Positions 9,409 through 18,158 are shown, numbered from the stretch's first letter. The stretch is DNA of 64,000 bases from Microvirga massiliensis (GCF_001006805.1 NZ_LN811354.1:211555-275554); one strand, 5' to 3'. Translations and numbers: made by a program. The notes: generated by a model from the letters alone, not told the origin.

Positions 9409-10602
9409 CTACACGATGCCCTTGCGCCGGAACTCGGCAATGTCTTCGTCGCGGTAGCCGAACTCGCGCAGAATCTCGTCGGTGTGCTCGCCGAGTTCCG
9501 GAGGCGCGCGCCGCAGCTCGCTCGGGGTCGCGCTCAGCGTGACGGGCTGGCCGACCAGCGTCAGAGGTCCGAGCGCCTGAGACGTGACGGTTTGCGCGAT
9601 CTCGAGATGCTGGACCTGCGGATCGGCGAAAACCTTGTCGATCGTGTTGATCGGCCCCGAAGGTACGCCCGCCTCGTTGAAACGCTCCACCCAGGTAGCG
9701 CTGTCGGCTTGCCGAGTCTGCTCGTTGATTCGCTCGCCCAAGGCATCCCGGTTCTTCGAGCGCAGAGCCGAGGTCGCGTAGTCGGGGTGCTCGATCAACT
9801 CCGGCGCGCCGATCGCGCGGCAGAAACGCTCCCAGATCTTCTGGCCCGTCACCGCAATGTTGATGTGTCCGTCCGCAGTCTCGAACACGCCGGTCGGGAT
9901 GGAGGTCGGGTGATTGTTCCCGGCCTGTTTGGGCACGGTGCCGTCCACCAGCCAGCGCGTCGCCTGGAAATCCAGCATGGCGACCTGGGCCTGGAGCAGG
10001 GAGGACTGGACCCACTGGCCCTCGCCGGTCTCCTCCCGGGCAAGCAGGGCGACCAGGATGCCAAGCGCGCAATAGAGCCCGGCGGTGAGATCGGCGACCG
10101 GAATCCCGACGCGCACCGGTCCCTGGCCTGGAAGCCCGGTGATCGACATCAGGCCGCCCATGCCCTGGGCGATCTGGTCGAAGCCGGGGCGGTCGCGATA
10201 GGGCCCGTCCTGGCCGAACCCCGAGATGCTGGCATAGACCAGGCGCGGGTTCACGCTTTTAAGGCTCTCGTAATCAATGCCGAGCCGGAACTTCACGTCG
10301 GGCCGGAAATTCTCGACGAGCACATCGGCGTCGCGCACCAGACGCTCGAGGATGGCGCGCCCATCTTCCGCCTTGAGATTGAGGCTGAGGCTGCGTTTGT
10401 TGCGATGCAGGTTCTGGAAATCGGACCCGTGGCGCGGGCCGCCCGGACCTTCCCCCGCTTCCAGCCCTTCGGGCATCTCGATCTTGATGACGTTCGCGCC
10501 CCAGTCGGCGAGCTGCCGGACGGCCGTAGGCCCGGAGCGAACGCGCGTCAGGTCGAGCACGGTGAAGCGCGAAAGCGCGCGCGAGGCCGGTTCGAAACTC
10601 AT
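9409..10602 (-). CDS. CaiB/BaiF family CoA-transferase (class III)
   Basis: These 397 residues form a class III CoA-transferase, moving CoA between carboxylic acids through an aspartyl-CoA thioester. N-terminal VLDLTRVRSGPTAVRQLADW, GANVIKIEMPEG, the VLVENFRPDV segment, and GFGQDGPYRDRPGFDQIAQG with the presumed catalytic aspartate in FDQ are all seen. So are HPTSIPTGVFETADG and FAELIEHPD-like IGAPELIEHPDYATS. I choose the ATG at 10600-10602 (MSFEPAS) because GGAGG lies 8 nt upstream; five extra residues are possible. Between a hotdog thioesterase and a crotonase, it probably activates the acid imported by the TctCBA transporter. Confidence 0.88.
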   Translation of the reverse strand: MSFEPASRALSRFTVLDLTRVRSGPTAVRQLADWGANVIKIEMPEGLEAGEGPGGPRHGSDFQNLHRNKRSLSLNLKAEDGRAILERLVRDADVLVENFRPDVKFRLGIDYESLKSVNPRLVYASISGFGQDGPYRDRPGFDQIAQGMGGLMSITGLPGQGPVRVGIPVADLTAGLYCALGILVALLAREETGEGQWVQSSLLQAQVAMLDFQATRWLVDGTVPKQAGNNHPTSIPTGVFETADGHINIAVTGQKIWERFCRAIGAPELIEHPDYATSALRSKNRDALGERINEQTRQADSATWVERFNEAGVPSGPINTIDKVFADPQVQHLEIAQTVTSQALGPLTLVGQPVTLSATPSELRRAPPELGEHTDEILREFGYRDEDIAEFRRKGIV

Positions 10603-10689
10603 GGGCTCAACCTCCACTCGGATGGGCTCACTGAAGACAAAGTTCGCTCACTCCTGCCGTTCATCGATTTCGCATGGACTCCGGATGGA

Positions 10690-11142
10690 TCAAGTTCGCG
10701 GATCCCGCTCTTTGCCCGTGTCCTTCGGCATCTGCCAGGTCGATGTCGCGGCCGCCACGAGCTTCCCGTCGGCGTCCATCATGCGGGATTCCAGGTAGCT
10801 GATGGTGCGTCCTCTCTTGAGGAAGCGCCCTTCGCAGCGAACACGGCCCGAGAGGGCAGGGCGGACATACTGGATCTTCATCTCCAGGGTGATGCCTGGG
10901 CGCCCGGTCGTGTGGTGGATGAGGTGCCCCATCGAGACGTCGAGCGCGAACGCAATGATGCCGCCGTGCAGGCTGCCCTGCGGGTTGTACAGGAAGTCGT
11001 GCACCGGAATCTCGACGATGCAGCTTTCCGGTGTGTAGGAGATTTCGGCGCCCAGCAGCTTTGCGAGGAAGAAGGTCCCGAAGGCGGGCGCATGGGTGTC
11101 GAGGGCGGTCTCGAAAGCGGATCGGGCGGCGTTCTCGTCCAT
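10690..11142 (-). CDS. PaaI-type hotdog-fold thioesterase
   Basis: This 150-residue hotdog-fold thioesterase would hydrolyse acyl-CoA esters. The signature HDFLYNPQGSLHGGIIAFAL (about residues 48-67) contains the HGG that starts the central helix, and DVSMG carries the acidic residue. The C-terminal strands are VRCEGRFLKRGRTISYLESR and LVAAATSTWQM. The start MDENA follows the tctA stop by 11 bp on the same strand, so it is translationally close to the transporter. A likely role is releasing CoA from dead-end thioesters of the imported compound; the substrate is not visible. Confidence 0.82.
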   Translation of the reverse strand: MDENAARSAFETALDTHAPAFGTFFLAKLLGAEISYTPESCIVEIPVHDFLYNPQGSLHGGIIAFALDVSMGHLIHHTTGRPGITLEMKIQYVRPALSGRVRCEGRFLKRGRTISYLESRMMDADGKLVAAATSTWQMPKDTGKERDPRT

Positions 11143-11153
11143 TCTGTCCTGTC

Positions 11154-12653
11154 CTAATCCTTGCCCTGGAAGCGGCGCATCACGGGAACCGTCAGCAGCA
11201 TCAGAGCCGTGACGGCGAGGATCCAGAGCGAGGCCGGGCGCTCGATGAAGATCGCGAAGGAGCCGCGCGAGATCGTGAGAGACTGCCGAAGCGCCTCCTC
11301 TGCGAGCGGCCCGAGGACCAGCGCCAGCACGAGCGCAGCGGGCGAGAAGCCGAAGAGCTTCATGAAGAACCCGGCTATGCCGGCGGCGAGCATGAACCAG
11401 ACCTCGATCATGCTGCCGTTCACGCTGTAGGTGCCGATCGTGCAGACCAGGATCACGGAGGGCGCCAGGATCCGATAAGGCAGCCGCACCATCCAGACGA
11501 AGAGTGGGATCGCGAAGATGTTGATCGCCAGCAGGACGACGTTTCCGAGATACATGCTGGCGATCAATCCCCAGGCGAATTCGGGATGCTCGGTCATCAG
11601 CAGTGGGCCGGGACGCAGGCCCCACATCACGAAGGCGGCCATCAGCACGGCCGTCGAGGCGGAGCCCGGGATGCCGAGTGTCAGGAGCGGCACCATGGCT
11701 CCCGAGGAGGCAGCGTTGTTGGCGGCTTCCGGCCCGACCAGACCCGCCATGGCGCCCTTGCCGAATTTCTCGGGCGTGCGCGAGGAGATCTTCTCGACTG
11801 AATAGGCCATCAGGGATGCGATCGTCGCGCCGGCGCCAGGGATGACGCCGATGCAGAATCCGAGCAGCGAGCCCCTGACCAGGGTGAGTCGGGTCTCGAT
11901 CCAGTCGCGCGCCTCCGGCCAGAAGCGCCGCTCGTTCCGGTATTGGACGATACCGCCCGTACCCGACAGATGCAGGCCCTGATAGAAGGCATAGAAGAGC
12001 TCCCCGAGACCGAAGAGGCCGATCGCGATCGGGATGAAGTCGATCCCGCCGATGAGCTCCGCCGAGCCGAAGGTAAAGCGCTGCTGGCCGGTTTCGAGGT
12101 CGACGCCGATCGTTCCAATGGCAAACCCGAGCAGCGCGGAAATCACGCCGTAGCGCCAGCTGCCCGCCACCATGATGACGATCATGCCGATGCCCATCAG
12201 GGCGAGCAGGAAGTATTCGGGTGGTCCGAAATTGCGCGCCATCTGGCTGAAGAAGGGCGCCAGGAGCGAGATGAGAATGACGCCGAGCGTTCCTCCGACG
12301 AAGGATGCTGCCGCCTGCATCACGAGCGCTGGCCCGGCTCGGCCCTGCTGGGCCAGAGGATAGCCGTCGAAGGTACTCGCGACCGTGGCGGATTCGCCCG
12401 GCGTGTTCAGCAGGATCGAGGTGATCGTGCCGCCATACATGGAGGCATAGTAGATCGCGGCCAGCATCACGACGGCGCCCGTCGGATCCATCCCGAAGGT
12501 GATGGGAAGGAGGATGGCGATGCCGGCAGACGGACCGAAGCCGGGAATGATGCCGACGATCATGCCGACCACGGCACCGATGAGAAGGTAGACGAGATTC
12601 ATCGGCGACAGCGCTACCGAGAACCCGAGCCAGAGATCGGCGAGAAAGTCCAT
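11154..12653 (-). CDS. tctA: Tripartite tricarboxylate transporter, large permease TctA
   Basis: This 499-residue integral membrane protein of the TctA family is the translocation subunit of the secondary TTT carriers. It has about 11-12 hydrophobic segments. The conserved glycine-rich motif GIIPGFGPSAGIAILLPITF (about residues 35-54) and its inverted counterpart GVIPGAGATIASLMAYSVEK (about 268-287) are both present, as are YGGTITSILLNTPGES and GIPGSASTAVLMAA. The start at CAT 12651-12653 follows GGAAGG-rich sequence. It is third in tctC-tctB-tctA, followed by the CoA-linked genes. Confidence 0.93.
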   Translation of the reverse strand: MDFLADLWLGFSVALSPMNLVYLLIGAVVGMIVGIIPGFGPSAGIAILLPITFGMDPTGAVVMLAAIYYASMYGGTITSILLNTPGESATVASTFDGYPLAQQGRAGPALVMQAAASFVGGTLGVILISLLAPFFSQMARNFGPPEYFLLALMGIGMIVIMVAGSWRYGVISALLGFAIGTIGVDLETGQQRFTFGSAELIGGIDFIPIAIGLFGLGELFYAFYQGLHLSGTGGIVQYRNERRFWPEARDWIETRLTLVRGSLLGFCIGVIPGAGATIASLMAYSVEKISSRTPEKFGKGAMAGLVGPEAANNAASSGAMVPLLTLGIPGSASTAVLMAAFVMWGLRPGPLLMTEHPEFAWGLIASMYLGNVVLLAINIFAIPLFVWMVRLPYRILAPSVILVCTIGTYSVNGSMIEVWFMLAAGIAGFFMKLFGFSPAALVLALVLGPLAEEALRQSLTISRGSFAIFIERPASLWILAVTALMLLTVPVMRRFQGKD

Positions 12654-12687
12654 GTGCCTTCCTGAAGCCTTTGCGAGCGCGTCCGGA

Positions 12688-13140
12688 TCAGCCCGGAAGC
12701 GAGATCAGGCCTTCGGGGAAGGAGGCCTTCAACCAGACATGGAACATGAGATAGAGAGCAGCAGGCAGGAGCAGGCTGACGACGACGTTCTGCAAGATGC
12801 GCCCGCGGTTCAGGAGTGACAGCATCCCGAGCATGAACAGGATCATCGCCGGCAGCCCGCCAAGGATTTCGAGCAGAAGCACGAATCCGGCCGAGAACCC
12901 GGCGACGATGGCCGTGATGCCCCAGTGCCCTGCATCATGCTCTTCGTTCCGCGGTAGTCGGAACGCGGCCTCCATGAGTAGGCTGTAGACGCACGTGGCG
13001 ATCAGGAGAATGCCGATGAGGCGCGGGAAAAAGCCGGGCCCCAGCCGTCCCGTCGAGGAGAGAAAGCTGAGGTCCGCGAAGGCCACATAAGTGTAGAAGC
13101 TCGCGAGGCAGAGCACGCCGAGAAGGAAGATGGCTCTCAT
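12688..13140 (-). CDS. tctB: Tripartite tricarboxylate transporter, small permease TctB
   Basis: This 150-residue TctB-type subunit has four predicted membrane helices: about residues 3-20 (IFLLGVLCLASFYTYVAF), 37-58 (FFPRLIGILLIATCVYSLLM), 75-95 and 108-135. The GRLGPGFFPRLIG motif after the first helix is the family hallmark. It pairs with TctA in the inner membrane to take up substrate delivered by the periplasmic TctC. It lies 34 bp upstream of tctA. Confidence 0.88.
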   Translation of the reverse strand: MRAIFLLGVLCLASFYTYVAFADLSFLSSTGRLGPGFFPRLIGILLIATCVYSLLMEAAFRLPRNEEHDAGHWGITAIVAGFSAGFVLLLEILGGLPAMILFMLGMLSLLNRGRILQNVVVSLLLPAALYLMFHVWLKASFPEGLISLPG

Positions 13141-13194
13141 TGTCCGCTTGTTTCGAGATCGTCGTGCCGATGCCGGAGGATCATGACGCCTACG

Positions 13195-14178
13195 TCACTT
13201 GATCGCGCCGTGCTCCCGCAAGGTGCTCGCGAACACATCCTGGGTTCTCGTCAGGAAAGTCCGGAAATCTTCGCCGTATTTGACGTTCTCGGTCAGGATC
13301 TGGTTCTCGATGTAGCTTTTCCACTCGGGCGTCTCGACGACCTTCTTCATGGTGTCGATCCACCATTGCTGCACCTGCGGGGAAACGCCCGGCGGCAGGA
13401 CGAGACCGCGCGGCATCGCAACCTCGATGTGATAGCCCGCATCGGCGAAGGTCGGGACGTTCCCGAGCGCCGCGGGCGTCTTGGCACCGCTATAGGCGAG
13501 GGGCTTGACGTCGCCCGACTTGATCAGCCCGAGCGCTTCGCCTGGATTCACCATCATGGCAGTCAGCGCGTTCGACAGAAGCGCCGTCGTCAGCTCGCCT
13601 GCCTTGTTGAAGGAGACATACTCGAATTTGAAGCCCGCCTGCTTTGCGAGCAGCGTCGGCACGATGAAATCCACGTTGACGGCACCGATGCCGCCGATCG
13701 TTGCGGGTGATTTCTTCGCTTCCTCGATGAATTCCTTGAGGCTGCCGATCTTGGAATCGCCCTTGACGACAAGTAGGAGATCGTCGGAGGCGAGGAGCGC
13801 GACGGGCGTGAAATCGGCCGGCTTCCAGGGTGTGTTCGCCTGGAGCGGCGTCGTGATGAAGCTGCCACTCGTGCTCGAGATATGGTAGGGGTTGCCCTTC
13901 TGGCCGAAGAGATATCCCCAGCCGACGGCGCCGCTGCCGCCAGCCCGGTTCTCGGCCACGATGTCGTTCGGGTAGAGCTTGTGTTTCTCGATGATGTCGA
14001 TGAGCGTGCGGGACATGATGTCGTTGCCGCCGCCCGGACCGAAGGCGATCGTCCAGTTTAGCCGCTTGCTGGGATAGTTTGCGTCCTGCGCTGCAGCAGG
14101 TGCGCCGGCGAGCAGGGGCGCTGCGCACAAAGCGACCATGAGGCCGCGCAGCCACTCACGTCTTCCAGTCTTCGTCAC
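13195..14178 (-). CDS. tctC: TctC/Bug-family tricarboxylate-binding protein
   Basis: This 327-residue periplasmic solute-binding protein belongs to the Bug family. A signal peptide (REWLRGLMVALCAAPLLAGA, cut near AAAQDANYPSK) precedes the mature protein. It carries the Bug motifs LNWTIAFGPGGGNDIMSRTL, VAENRAGGSGAVGWGYLFGQ and VAMPRGLVLPPGVSPQVQQW. Bug proteins bind carboxylates such as citrate, glutamate or aromatic acids through the GPGG loop. I choose GTG 14178, since GGGAGGG lies 4 nt upstream; a longer frame to 14268 lacks support. As first gene it probably carries the operon promoter in 14179-14425. No regulator is adjacent. Confidence 0.9.
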   Translation of the reverse strand: MTKTGRREWLRGLMVALCAAPLLAGAPAAAQDANYPSKRLNWTIAFGPGGGNDIMSRTLIDIIEKHKLYPNDIVAENRAGGSGAVGWGYLFGQKGNPYHISSTSGSFITTPLQANTPWKPADFTPVALLASDDLLLVVKGDSKIGSLKEFIEEAKKSPATIGGIGAVNVDFIVPTLLAKQAGFKFEYVSFNKAGELTTALLSNALTAMMVNPGEALGLIKSGDVKPLAYSGAKTPAALGNVPTFADAGYHIEVAMPRGLVLPPGVSPQVQQWWIDTMKKVVETPEWKSYIENQILTENVKYGEDFRTFLTRTQDVFASTLREHGAIK

Positions 14179-14425
14179 CGTTCCCTCCCAATGACTTATG
14201 TCGAGGCCCGCTCCGACGCTCCTGTCCTGGCGTCTTCCGGATGAGGCCGATGTGCAGGCGGCCAACAAGAACCGCCCAGCTTCATGAACGGTAACAGCCG
14301 ATCGTTCGAGGTCAAGACCGGTCGGGGAAATGGCAATGCGAGGGCAGAGGCCGTCGGGGCCCCGAGCCTCAGGTTAACGGGAGATTAACCAAACTCGCCG
14401 AGCATTGCCCTTTATCGGACGGGAG

Positions 14426-15004
14426 ATGGTTGTGGACAGCCTCAATCACACACTCTTTCTCGCACTCAATGCCTCGTCCGAGCCGCCCCAGGCTTTGGTG
14501 ATCATTGCGATCTTCGCCGCCAAATACCTGATCCTGCTCGTGCCCCTGCACATTGCGCTCGTTTGGTCCGGAGGCACGCGGGCGATGCGGTTCATGGCGA
14601 TCACCTCCGTGCTTGCGCTCTTGGCCGCCCTTGCCGTGAACCAGATCATCGGACTCGGGGCCTATACGCCGCGTCCCTTCGTGGTCGGGATCGGGAACAC
14701 GTTGATGGACCACCGCCCCAGTTTCTCCTTTCCGAGCAATCACGGAACGGTGTTCTTCACCTATGCGATCACGCTCGGCCTGTTCGGCGTTCGGCGCCTG
14801 GCATGGGCGACTGCCGGCCTCGGCCTGTTGGTGGCCTGGTCACGCATCTATCTCGGGGTTCACTTCCCCTTCGACATGATCGGCGCCGCAGCCGTGAGCG
14901 CATTGGCATCCTTCGCTTCGCTGCAGATCATGCTGCGATCCGGAGCAGGCGTGTTCAGCCGCTTGGATGGTTGGGCTTTGCGCTTGTTGCCGTTGCGCGG
15001 GTAG
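14426..15004 (+). CDS. PAP2-family phosphatase, undecaprenyl-diphosphatase (BcrC-like)
   Basis: This 192-residue membrane phosphatase of the PAP2 superfamily has about five helices. The three-part active site is complete: YTPRPF (the C1 K/R-P element), SFSFPSNHGTVFFTYAI with the catalytic histidine (C2), and SRIYLGVHFPFDMIGA (C3). The form PSNH/PSDH and the short length match BcrC-type undecaprenyl pyrophosphatases, which recycle the lipid carrier for cell-wall and polysaccharide synthesis and give bacitracin resistance. Start choice is open: ATG 14426 or GTG 14432, the latter with GGGAG 6 nt upstream. No cell-envelope genes adjoin it. Confidence 0.83.
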   Translation: MVVDSLNHTLFLALNASSEPPQALVIIAIFAAKYLILLVPLHIALVWSGGTRAMRFMAITSVLALLAALAVNQIIGLGAYTPRPFVVGIGNTLMDHRPSFSFPSNHGTVFFTYAITLGLFGVRRLAWATAGLGLLVAWSRIYLGVHFPFDMIGAAAVSALASFASLQIMLRSGAGVFSRLDGWALRLLPLRG

Positions 15005-15055
15005 GGGAAAGGGGCGACACCGCGCTGCGTAAGCGCGCACCCATCTCTCTCCCAA

Positions 15056-15487
15056 TCACCCTTCCTCGTAATCCGGATACTGCTCGGGGGCCTCTCCGAC
15101 CGAGGCAATGACCTTCGGATATCTGACGCGAGATTGTTTCTGGCCTTTGCCGATCATCTCCAGGTGAAAGCGCCAGTCGTCGCCGTAATCGAACAGGAAG
15201 ATCATCTTCGCCCCGACCTCCGGGAACGCGGTGCTGATGCGGGTGTGCTTCACGCTCTGCGCATCGCTCTCCCCCATATCGGCGAAGAGCTCGTATTTGA
15301 CCGGGGAATCGAAGATGTGGCCCTTCAGCTTGCTGTAGAACCCGAAGGCATGATCGAGGTCGAAATCGAAGGCTTCCACGATCGCCTCGCCGAGGTCGTA
15401 GAGGGATTTCGTGTCGGGAATCTCGATATCCCGGTAGAGCTTCGTGTCGAGGGTTGCGCGAAGGATGGATGTTTCGGAATCGGGCAT
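15056..15487 (-). CDS. Plasmid pRiA4b ORF-3-like family protein
   Basis: This 143-residue protein resembles the pRiA4b ORF-3-like (IS1096 TnpR-like) family. It shows TKLYRDIEIPDTKSLYDLGE, VEAFDFDLDHAFGFYSKL, then KMIFLFDYGDDWRFHLEMIG and the PEQYPDYEEG tail. In this family the D-x-x-HA-FGF and YGDDW motifs are conserved. Function is unknown, although members occur on plasmids and mobile elements. Start at CAT 15485-15487. It converges on the PAP2 gene, leaving 51 bp between the stops. Confidence 0.72.
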   Translation of the reverse strand: MPDSETSILRATLDTKLYRDIEIPDTKSLYDLGEAIVEAFDFDLDHAFGFYSKLKGHIFDSPVKYELFADMGESDAQSVKHTRISTAFPEVGAKMIFLFDYGDDWRFHLEMIGKGQKQSRVRYPKVIASVGEAPEQYPDYEEG

Positions 15488-15580
15488 TGCGTAATTCGTT
15501 CGTGGGGCTCGCAGCGTCCTGGTGCCCGGCGGACTCTGACTTGGCTGGTGCGGGGCACGTCCTCCGGGGCGAGGGGCGCT

Positions 15581-16015
15581 CTACAGATCACCGAGTATCA
15601 ATTGTGTCTGATCCTTTGGCTTGCGCGATCCCTGTTTTCCGCGCTTCGCCGAGGGGGTCGAGCGGGACCGAGTTCTCTCGCCCCGACTGACTCGAGCCAG
15701 AGCCTTGTCACGTGCGATCGCCTCCGGCGCCTCGGGATCGTCGGTGAGCCATTTTCCGCGCTTGATCACCTCATTCACGCGGCCCTGGTTCACGCCGAGT
15801 TTGAAGGCGATCTCCTGCTGGGTCATGTTGGTGGTTGCATGCAGCTCGAGGATGCGGTGCGCCAGATCGGGTGTCATCTTGCGGCCGGTGACGCGGCGGG
15901 CCGGAGCGATGGTCCGCTTGGCCCGGTCACGATCCCGCAGCTTTTCGAGGACTGCGAGGGCCATGTGCATGCCCTGCTCTCGCAATGCCTCCTCGAACTC
16001 CTTGAGTGTCGTCAC
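15581..16015 (-). CDS. Helix-turn-helix protein
   Basis: This 144-residue basic protein starts at GTG 16013-16015, where AGGAGG lies 5 nt upstream. The N-terminal amphipathic helix (TTLKEFEEALREQGMHMALA) is followed by a basic linker and a clear helix-turn-helix, TPDLAHRILELHATTNMTQQ and EIAFKLGVNQGRVNEVIKRG (about residues 48-87). The C terminus is Lys/Arg/Ser-rich, possibly a DNA-backbone tether, ending KDQTQLILGDL. The HTH resembles resolvase- or sigma-70-region-4-like modules, but no full family match comes to mind. A DNA-binding role is likely; the target is unknown. Confidence 0.65.
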   Translation of the reverse strand: MTTLKEFEEALREQGMHMALAVLEKLRDRDRAKRTIAPARRVTGRKMTPDLAHRILELHATTNMTQQEIAFKLGVNQGRVNEVIKRGKWLTDDPEAPEAIARDKALARVSRGERTRSRSTPSAKRGKQGSRKPKDQTQLILGDL

Positions 16016-16206
16016 GAGTGCCTCCTGAAGCTGTCGCCTCGCTCCTGCCGTAACGGGAGCATAAGTCCAACTCCTCGCACTGTGAACGGGTTCGGGCTTC
16101 GAGGAGAATAGCGCACACCGAAATGATCGGAGCCGAACGCTCCCGGGCAGCGAGAGCCGCGAGGCCGGACGATCCGACCGCCCGGGCCGGGTACGGAGCG
16201 CGCTCC

Positions 16207-16311
16207 TCACCCCAGGAACAGGGGCAGATAGAGCACGCCAAGGGCGCAGGCCACTGCGGCGATGGCAACGAGATTGGCCCAGCGCGAGCTCTGGCGATCC
16301 GCGCGGTTCAT
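16207..16311 (-). CDS. Small single-pass membrane protein (34 aa)
   Basis: An ATG at 16309-16311 with GGAGG five bases upstream on the minus strand opens a 34-codon frame ending at TGA 16207. The product has a charged start, MNRADRQSSRW, and one hydrophobic helix, ANLVAIAAVACALGVLYLPL, ending FLG. This is the pattern of real small membrane proteins, and the ribosome site is strong. It stands in an otherwise empty 600-bp gap. No homologue or partner can be named. Confidence 0.55.
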   Translation of the reverse strand: MNRADRQSSRWANLVAIAAVACALGVLYLPLFLG

Positions 16312-16634
16312 GTCTGCCTCCACTCAGGAATGGCGCATTCCGGGCAATGTCGCAGAGCTCTGTTGCCAGAGGATTGCGCGGCAGCAGGGCACTGTTTCGA
16401 GAATTGTTTCCGTTGGCGCCGGTCGCCCCGGCGCCATGCCGTCCGGCCAAGGGCAGAGCCGGGACCGAGCCTCAGGGCGGTCCGGAGTTCGCCCAAGGCT
16501 CTGTCGTACTGATCCGTACGCGAAACGTCGACCGACGGAGCCTTGAGCCCTTGCGGCTTCCAGCGCTCGGGGTGATGCTGGCTGCAGCCGCGCCGGGACG
16601 GGGCCAGTCCCGGTGCGTAGCCGAGGGCGCCAGG

Positions 16635-16880
16635 ATGTCGGAGGAAGGGAATCTGCTCGGCGAGCTTCGCCGTGTTCACCAGGAATACGAGACATTGAAT
16701 GGCCGCATCAGACTGGCCAAACAGCGGCAGCAGTACGGTCCCACGGAACATGAGCAGAAGGATGCGGAGGGCGAGGTTTCGAGGCTTGCCAGAGAAATCG
16801 ACCGTCTGATGACCCGTATGAGAGCCATCGAGGGAAATCTGAGGGAGATCAGGACGAAGGGCCGGCGACGGTTTCAATGA
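16635..16880 (+). CDS. Short coiled-coil protein
   Basis: The frame from ATG 16635 gives 81 residues: MSEEGNLLGELRRVHQEYET, then charged helix through EQKDAEGEVSRLAREIDRLM and MRAIEGNLREIRTKGRRRFQ. Heptads of leucine, isoleucine and methionine indicate a coiled coil with a basic tail. The frame is open further upstream (from 16347), but that part has no protein-like character. The Shine-Dalgarno is weak (CCAGG). It ends 43 bp before the SpoIIAA-like gene and may be co-transcribed with it. Family unknown. Confidence 0.5.
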   Translation: MSEEGNLLGELRRVHQEYETLNGRIRLAKQRQQYGPTEHEQKDAEGEVSRLAREIDRLMTRMRAIEGNLREIRTKGRRRFQ

Positions 16881-16923
16881 GTCGCAGTCGACCCGAAAAG
16901 CAACATGCATCGGAGGAGGAAGC

Positions 16924-17715
16924 ATGCTCGAACTGTTGAGCGCTCCGGATCAGGTCGTCGCGATGCGGGTGACGGGCCGGGTGGACGAGGCTGACATTGA
17001 ACGCGGTATCGGGGCGATCGAGGCAGCACTGGCCCACCGCGAGACTGTATCTCTGCTCGCCGAGGTCGACATGTCGGGCATGACCGCCGGAGCCATCGCA
17101 AAAGACCTGAGCTACAGCCTCGGAAGGCTGCGAGATCTCCATCGCTTTCCGCGCGTCGCGATCGTCACGAGTCAGGAATGGCTTCGCACTCTGGCCGAGG
17201 TGCAGAATCGCATTCTGCCGCGAATAGAGGTGCGCGCGTTCGCTCCGTCGGAGCGAGACGCCGCCATGGAATGGGCTTCACAACCGGAACCTCGGGGCCA
17301 GCATGAGGGCGGCGAGCCCCACGCCCATGCCACGCCGGCAATTCGCCTCATCGAAACCACGAGACCCGATGTGATCGCATTCGAGATCACGGGAAAGATC
17401 CGAAGCGAGGACATGCGCCTTCTGGTGTCGACCTTCGACGACGCACTCAAGGCTCACGAACGGCTGCGCATCCTGGTTCGAGTCATCGATTTCGACGGTG
17501 TGAGCCTCGATGCACTGCGCAACGAGGCGCTGTGGTCCGTCAAAATGCGTGGCCTGAGGCAGGTGGAGCGCTATGCGCTGGTCGGCGGTCCGAACTGGTT
17601 GGACAAGATCCTGCATAGCGTCGCGCCCATGGTGCGGACCGAGACCCGTCACTTCGGGCGTGACGAGGAGGACAAGGCCTGGGAGTGGCTCGAGGCGAAG
17701 CCCGCCGAGGCGTAG
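16924..17715 (+). CDS. Tandem SpoIIAA-like (STAS-type) protein
   Basis: The 263-residue protein has two copies of the SpoIIAA-like domain (PF11964 type). Copy one spans about residues 1-120 (VVAMRVTGRVDEADIERGIG, SLLAEVDMSGMTAGAIAKDL, RVAIVTSQEWL). Copy two spans about 138-260 (VIAFEITGKIRSEDMRLLVS, RILVRVIDFDGVSLDALRNE, YALVGGPNWLDKI). Single-domain relatives are common and thought to bind lipid or partner proteins; a fused tandem is less usual. The start ATG 16924 follows GGAGGAAGC. The two copies are divergent, so the duplication is old. No enzymatic residues are evident. Confidence 0.78.
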   Translation: MLELLSAPDQVVAMRVTGRVDEADIERGIGAIEAALAHRETVSLLAEVDMSGMTAGAIAKDLSYSLGRLRDLHRFPRVAIVTSQEWLRTLAEVQNRILPRIEVRAFAPSERDAAMEWASQPEPRGQHEGGEPHAHATPAIRLIETTRPDVIAFEITGKIRSEDMRLLVSTFDDALKAHERLRILVRVIDFDGVSLDALRNEALWSVKMRGLRQVERYALVGGPNWLDKILHSVAPMVRTETRHFGRDEEDKAWEWLEAKPAEA

Positions 17716-17798
17716 AAAATGCCGCGACATCTCTGCTGTTGGCAGCGCTGAGAGATGCGCATCGCGCCTGGGGAACAAGTGGATCGTAGCGCGCGTGT

Positions 17799-17957
17799 TC
17801 AGGCACTCACGCCCTCGGTGCGCTTCTCACAGTCACGCTTGGGAGCCTGTTGCCCAGGCTGGCTTTCCCGGGCCACGGTTGTCGCATCCGCCGAGTTTTC
17901 GGCACCGACTGGCGGAGCAATCGTCATCAGCATCAATACAGTAGCGATGCGGAGCAT
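17799..17957 (-). CDS. Small exported protein (52 aa)
   Basis: A minus-strand frame from ATG 17957 to TGA 17799 encodes a signal-peptide-like start, MLRIATVLMLMTIAPPVGA, followed by a short polar mature part (ENSADATTVARESQPGQQAP, then KRDCEKRTEGVSA). The ribosome site is weak (AAAGGG). The hydrophobic start followed by a charged tail with one cysteine is typical of small secreted proteins. The frame could still be chance, and no homologue is recalled. Between it and the next gene (17958-18158) I see only AT-richer leader sequence. Confidence 0.42.
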   Translation of the reverse strand: MLRIATVLMLMTIAPPVGAENSADATTVARESQPGQQAPKRDCEKRTEGVSA

Positions 17958-18158
17958 CGTCTACCCTTTTGATCCTTGATCTGCCATGATATTATCGTTC
18001 TTGGTAATCAATGCCCATTTCCCATAATACCTTGGCTGTACTCTGAACAAACAATTAGGGGAATAGCCCAGCCCTGAACCCCGGCATACGGTTCGAAGCG
18101 AGCCATCAAGCGAGAGAGTAGAAAGCTCCCGCATGTCGGTGGGCTGGGAGGAGTGCAG

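Noticed and set aside
9484..11157. 557-codon plus-strand frame opposite the CoA-transferase and thioesterase genes
   Set aside because: Its product is rich in Asp, Arg, His and Val in the manner of reverse-strand frames; both minus-strand genes have clear family motifs and ribosome sites.
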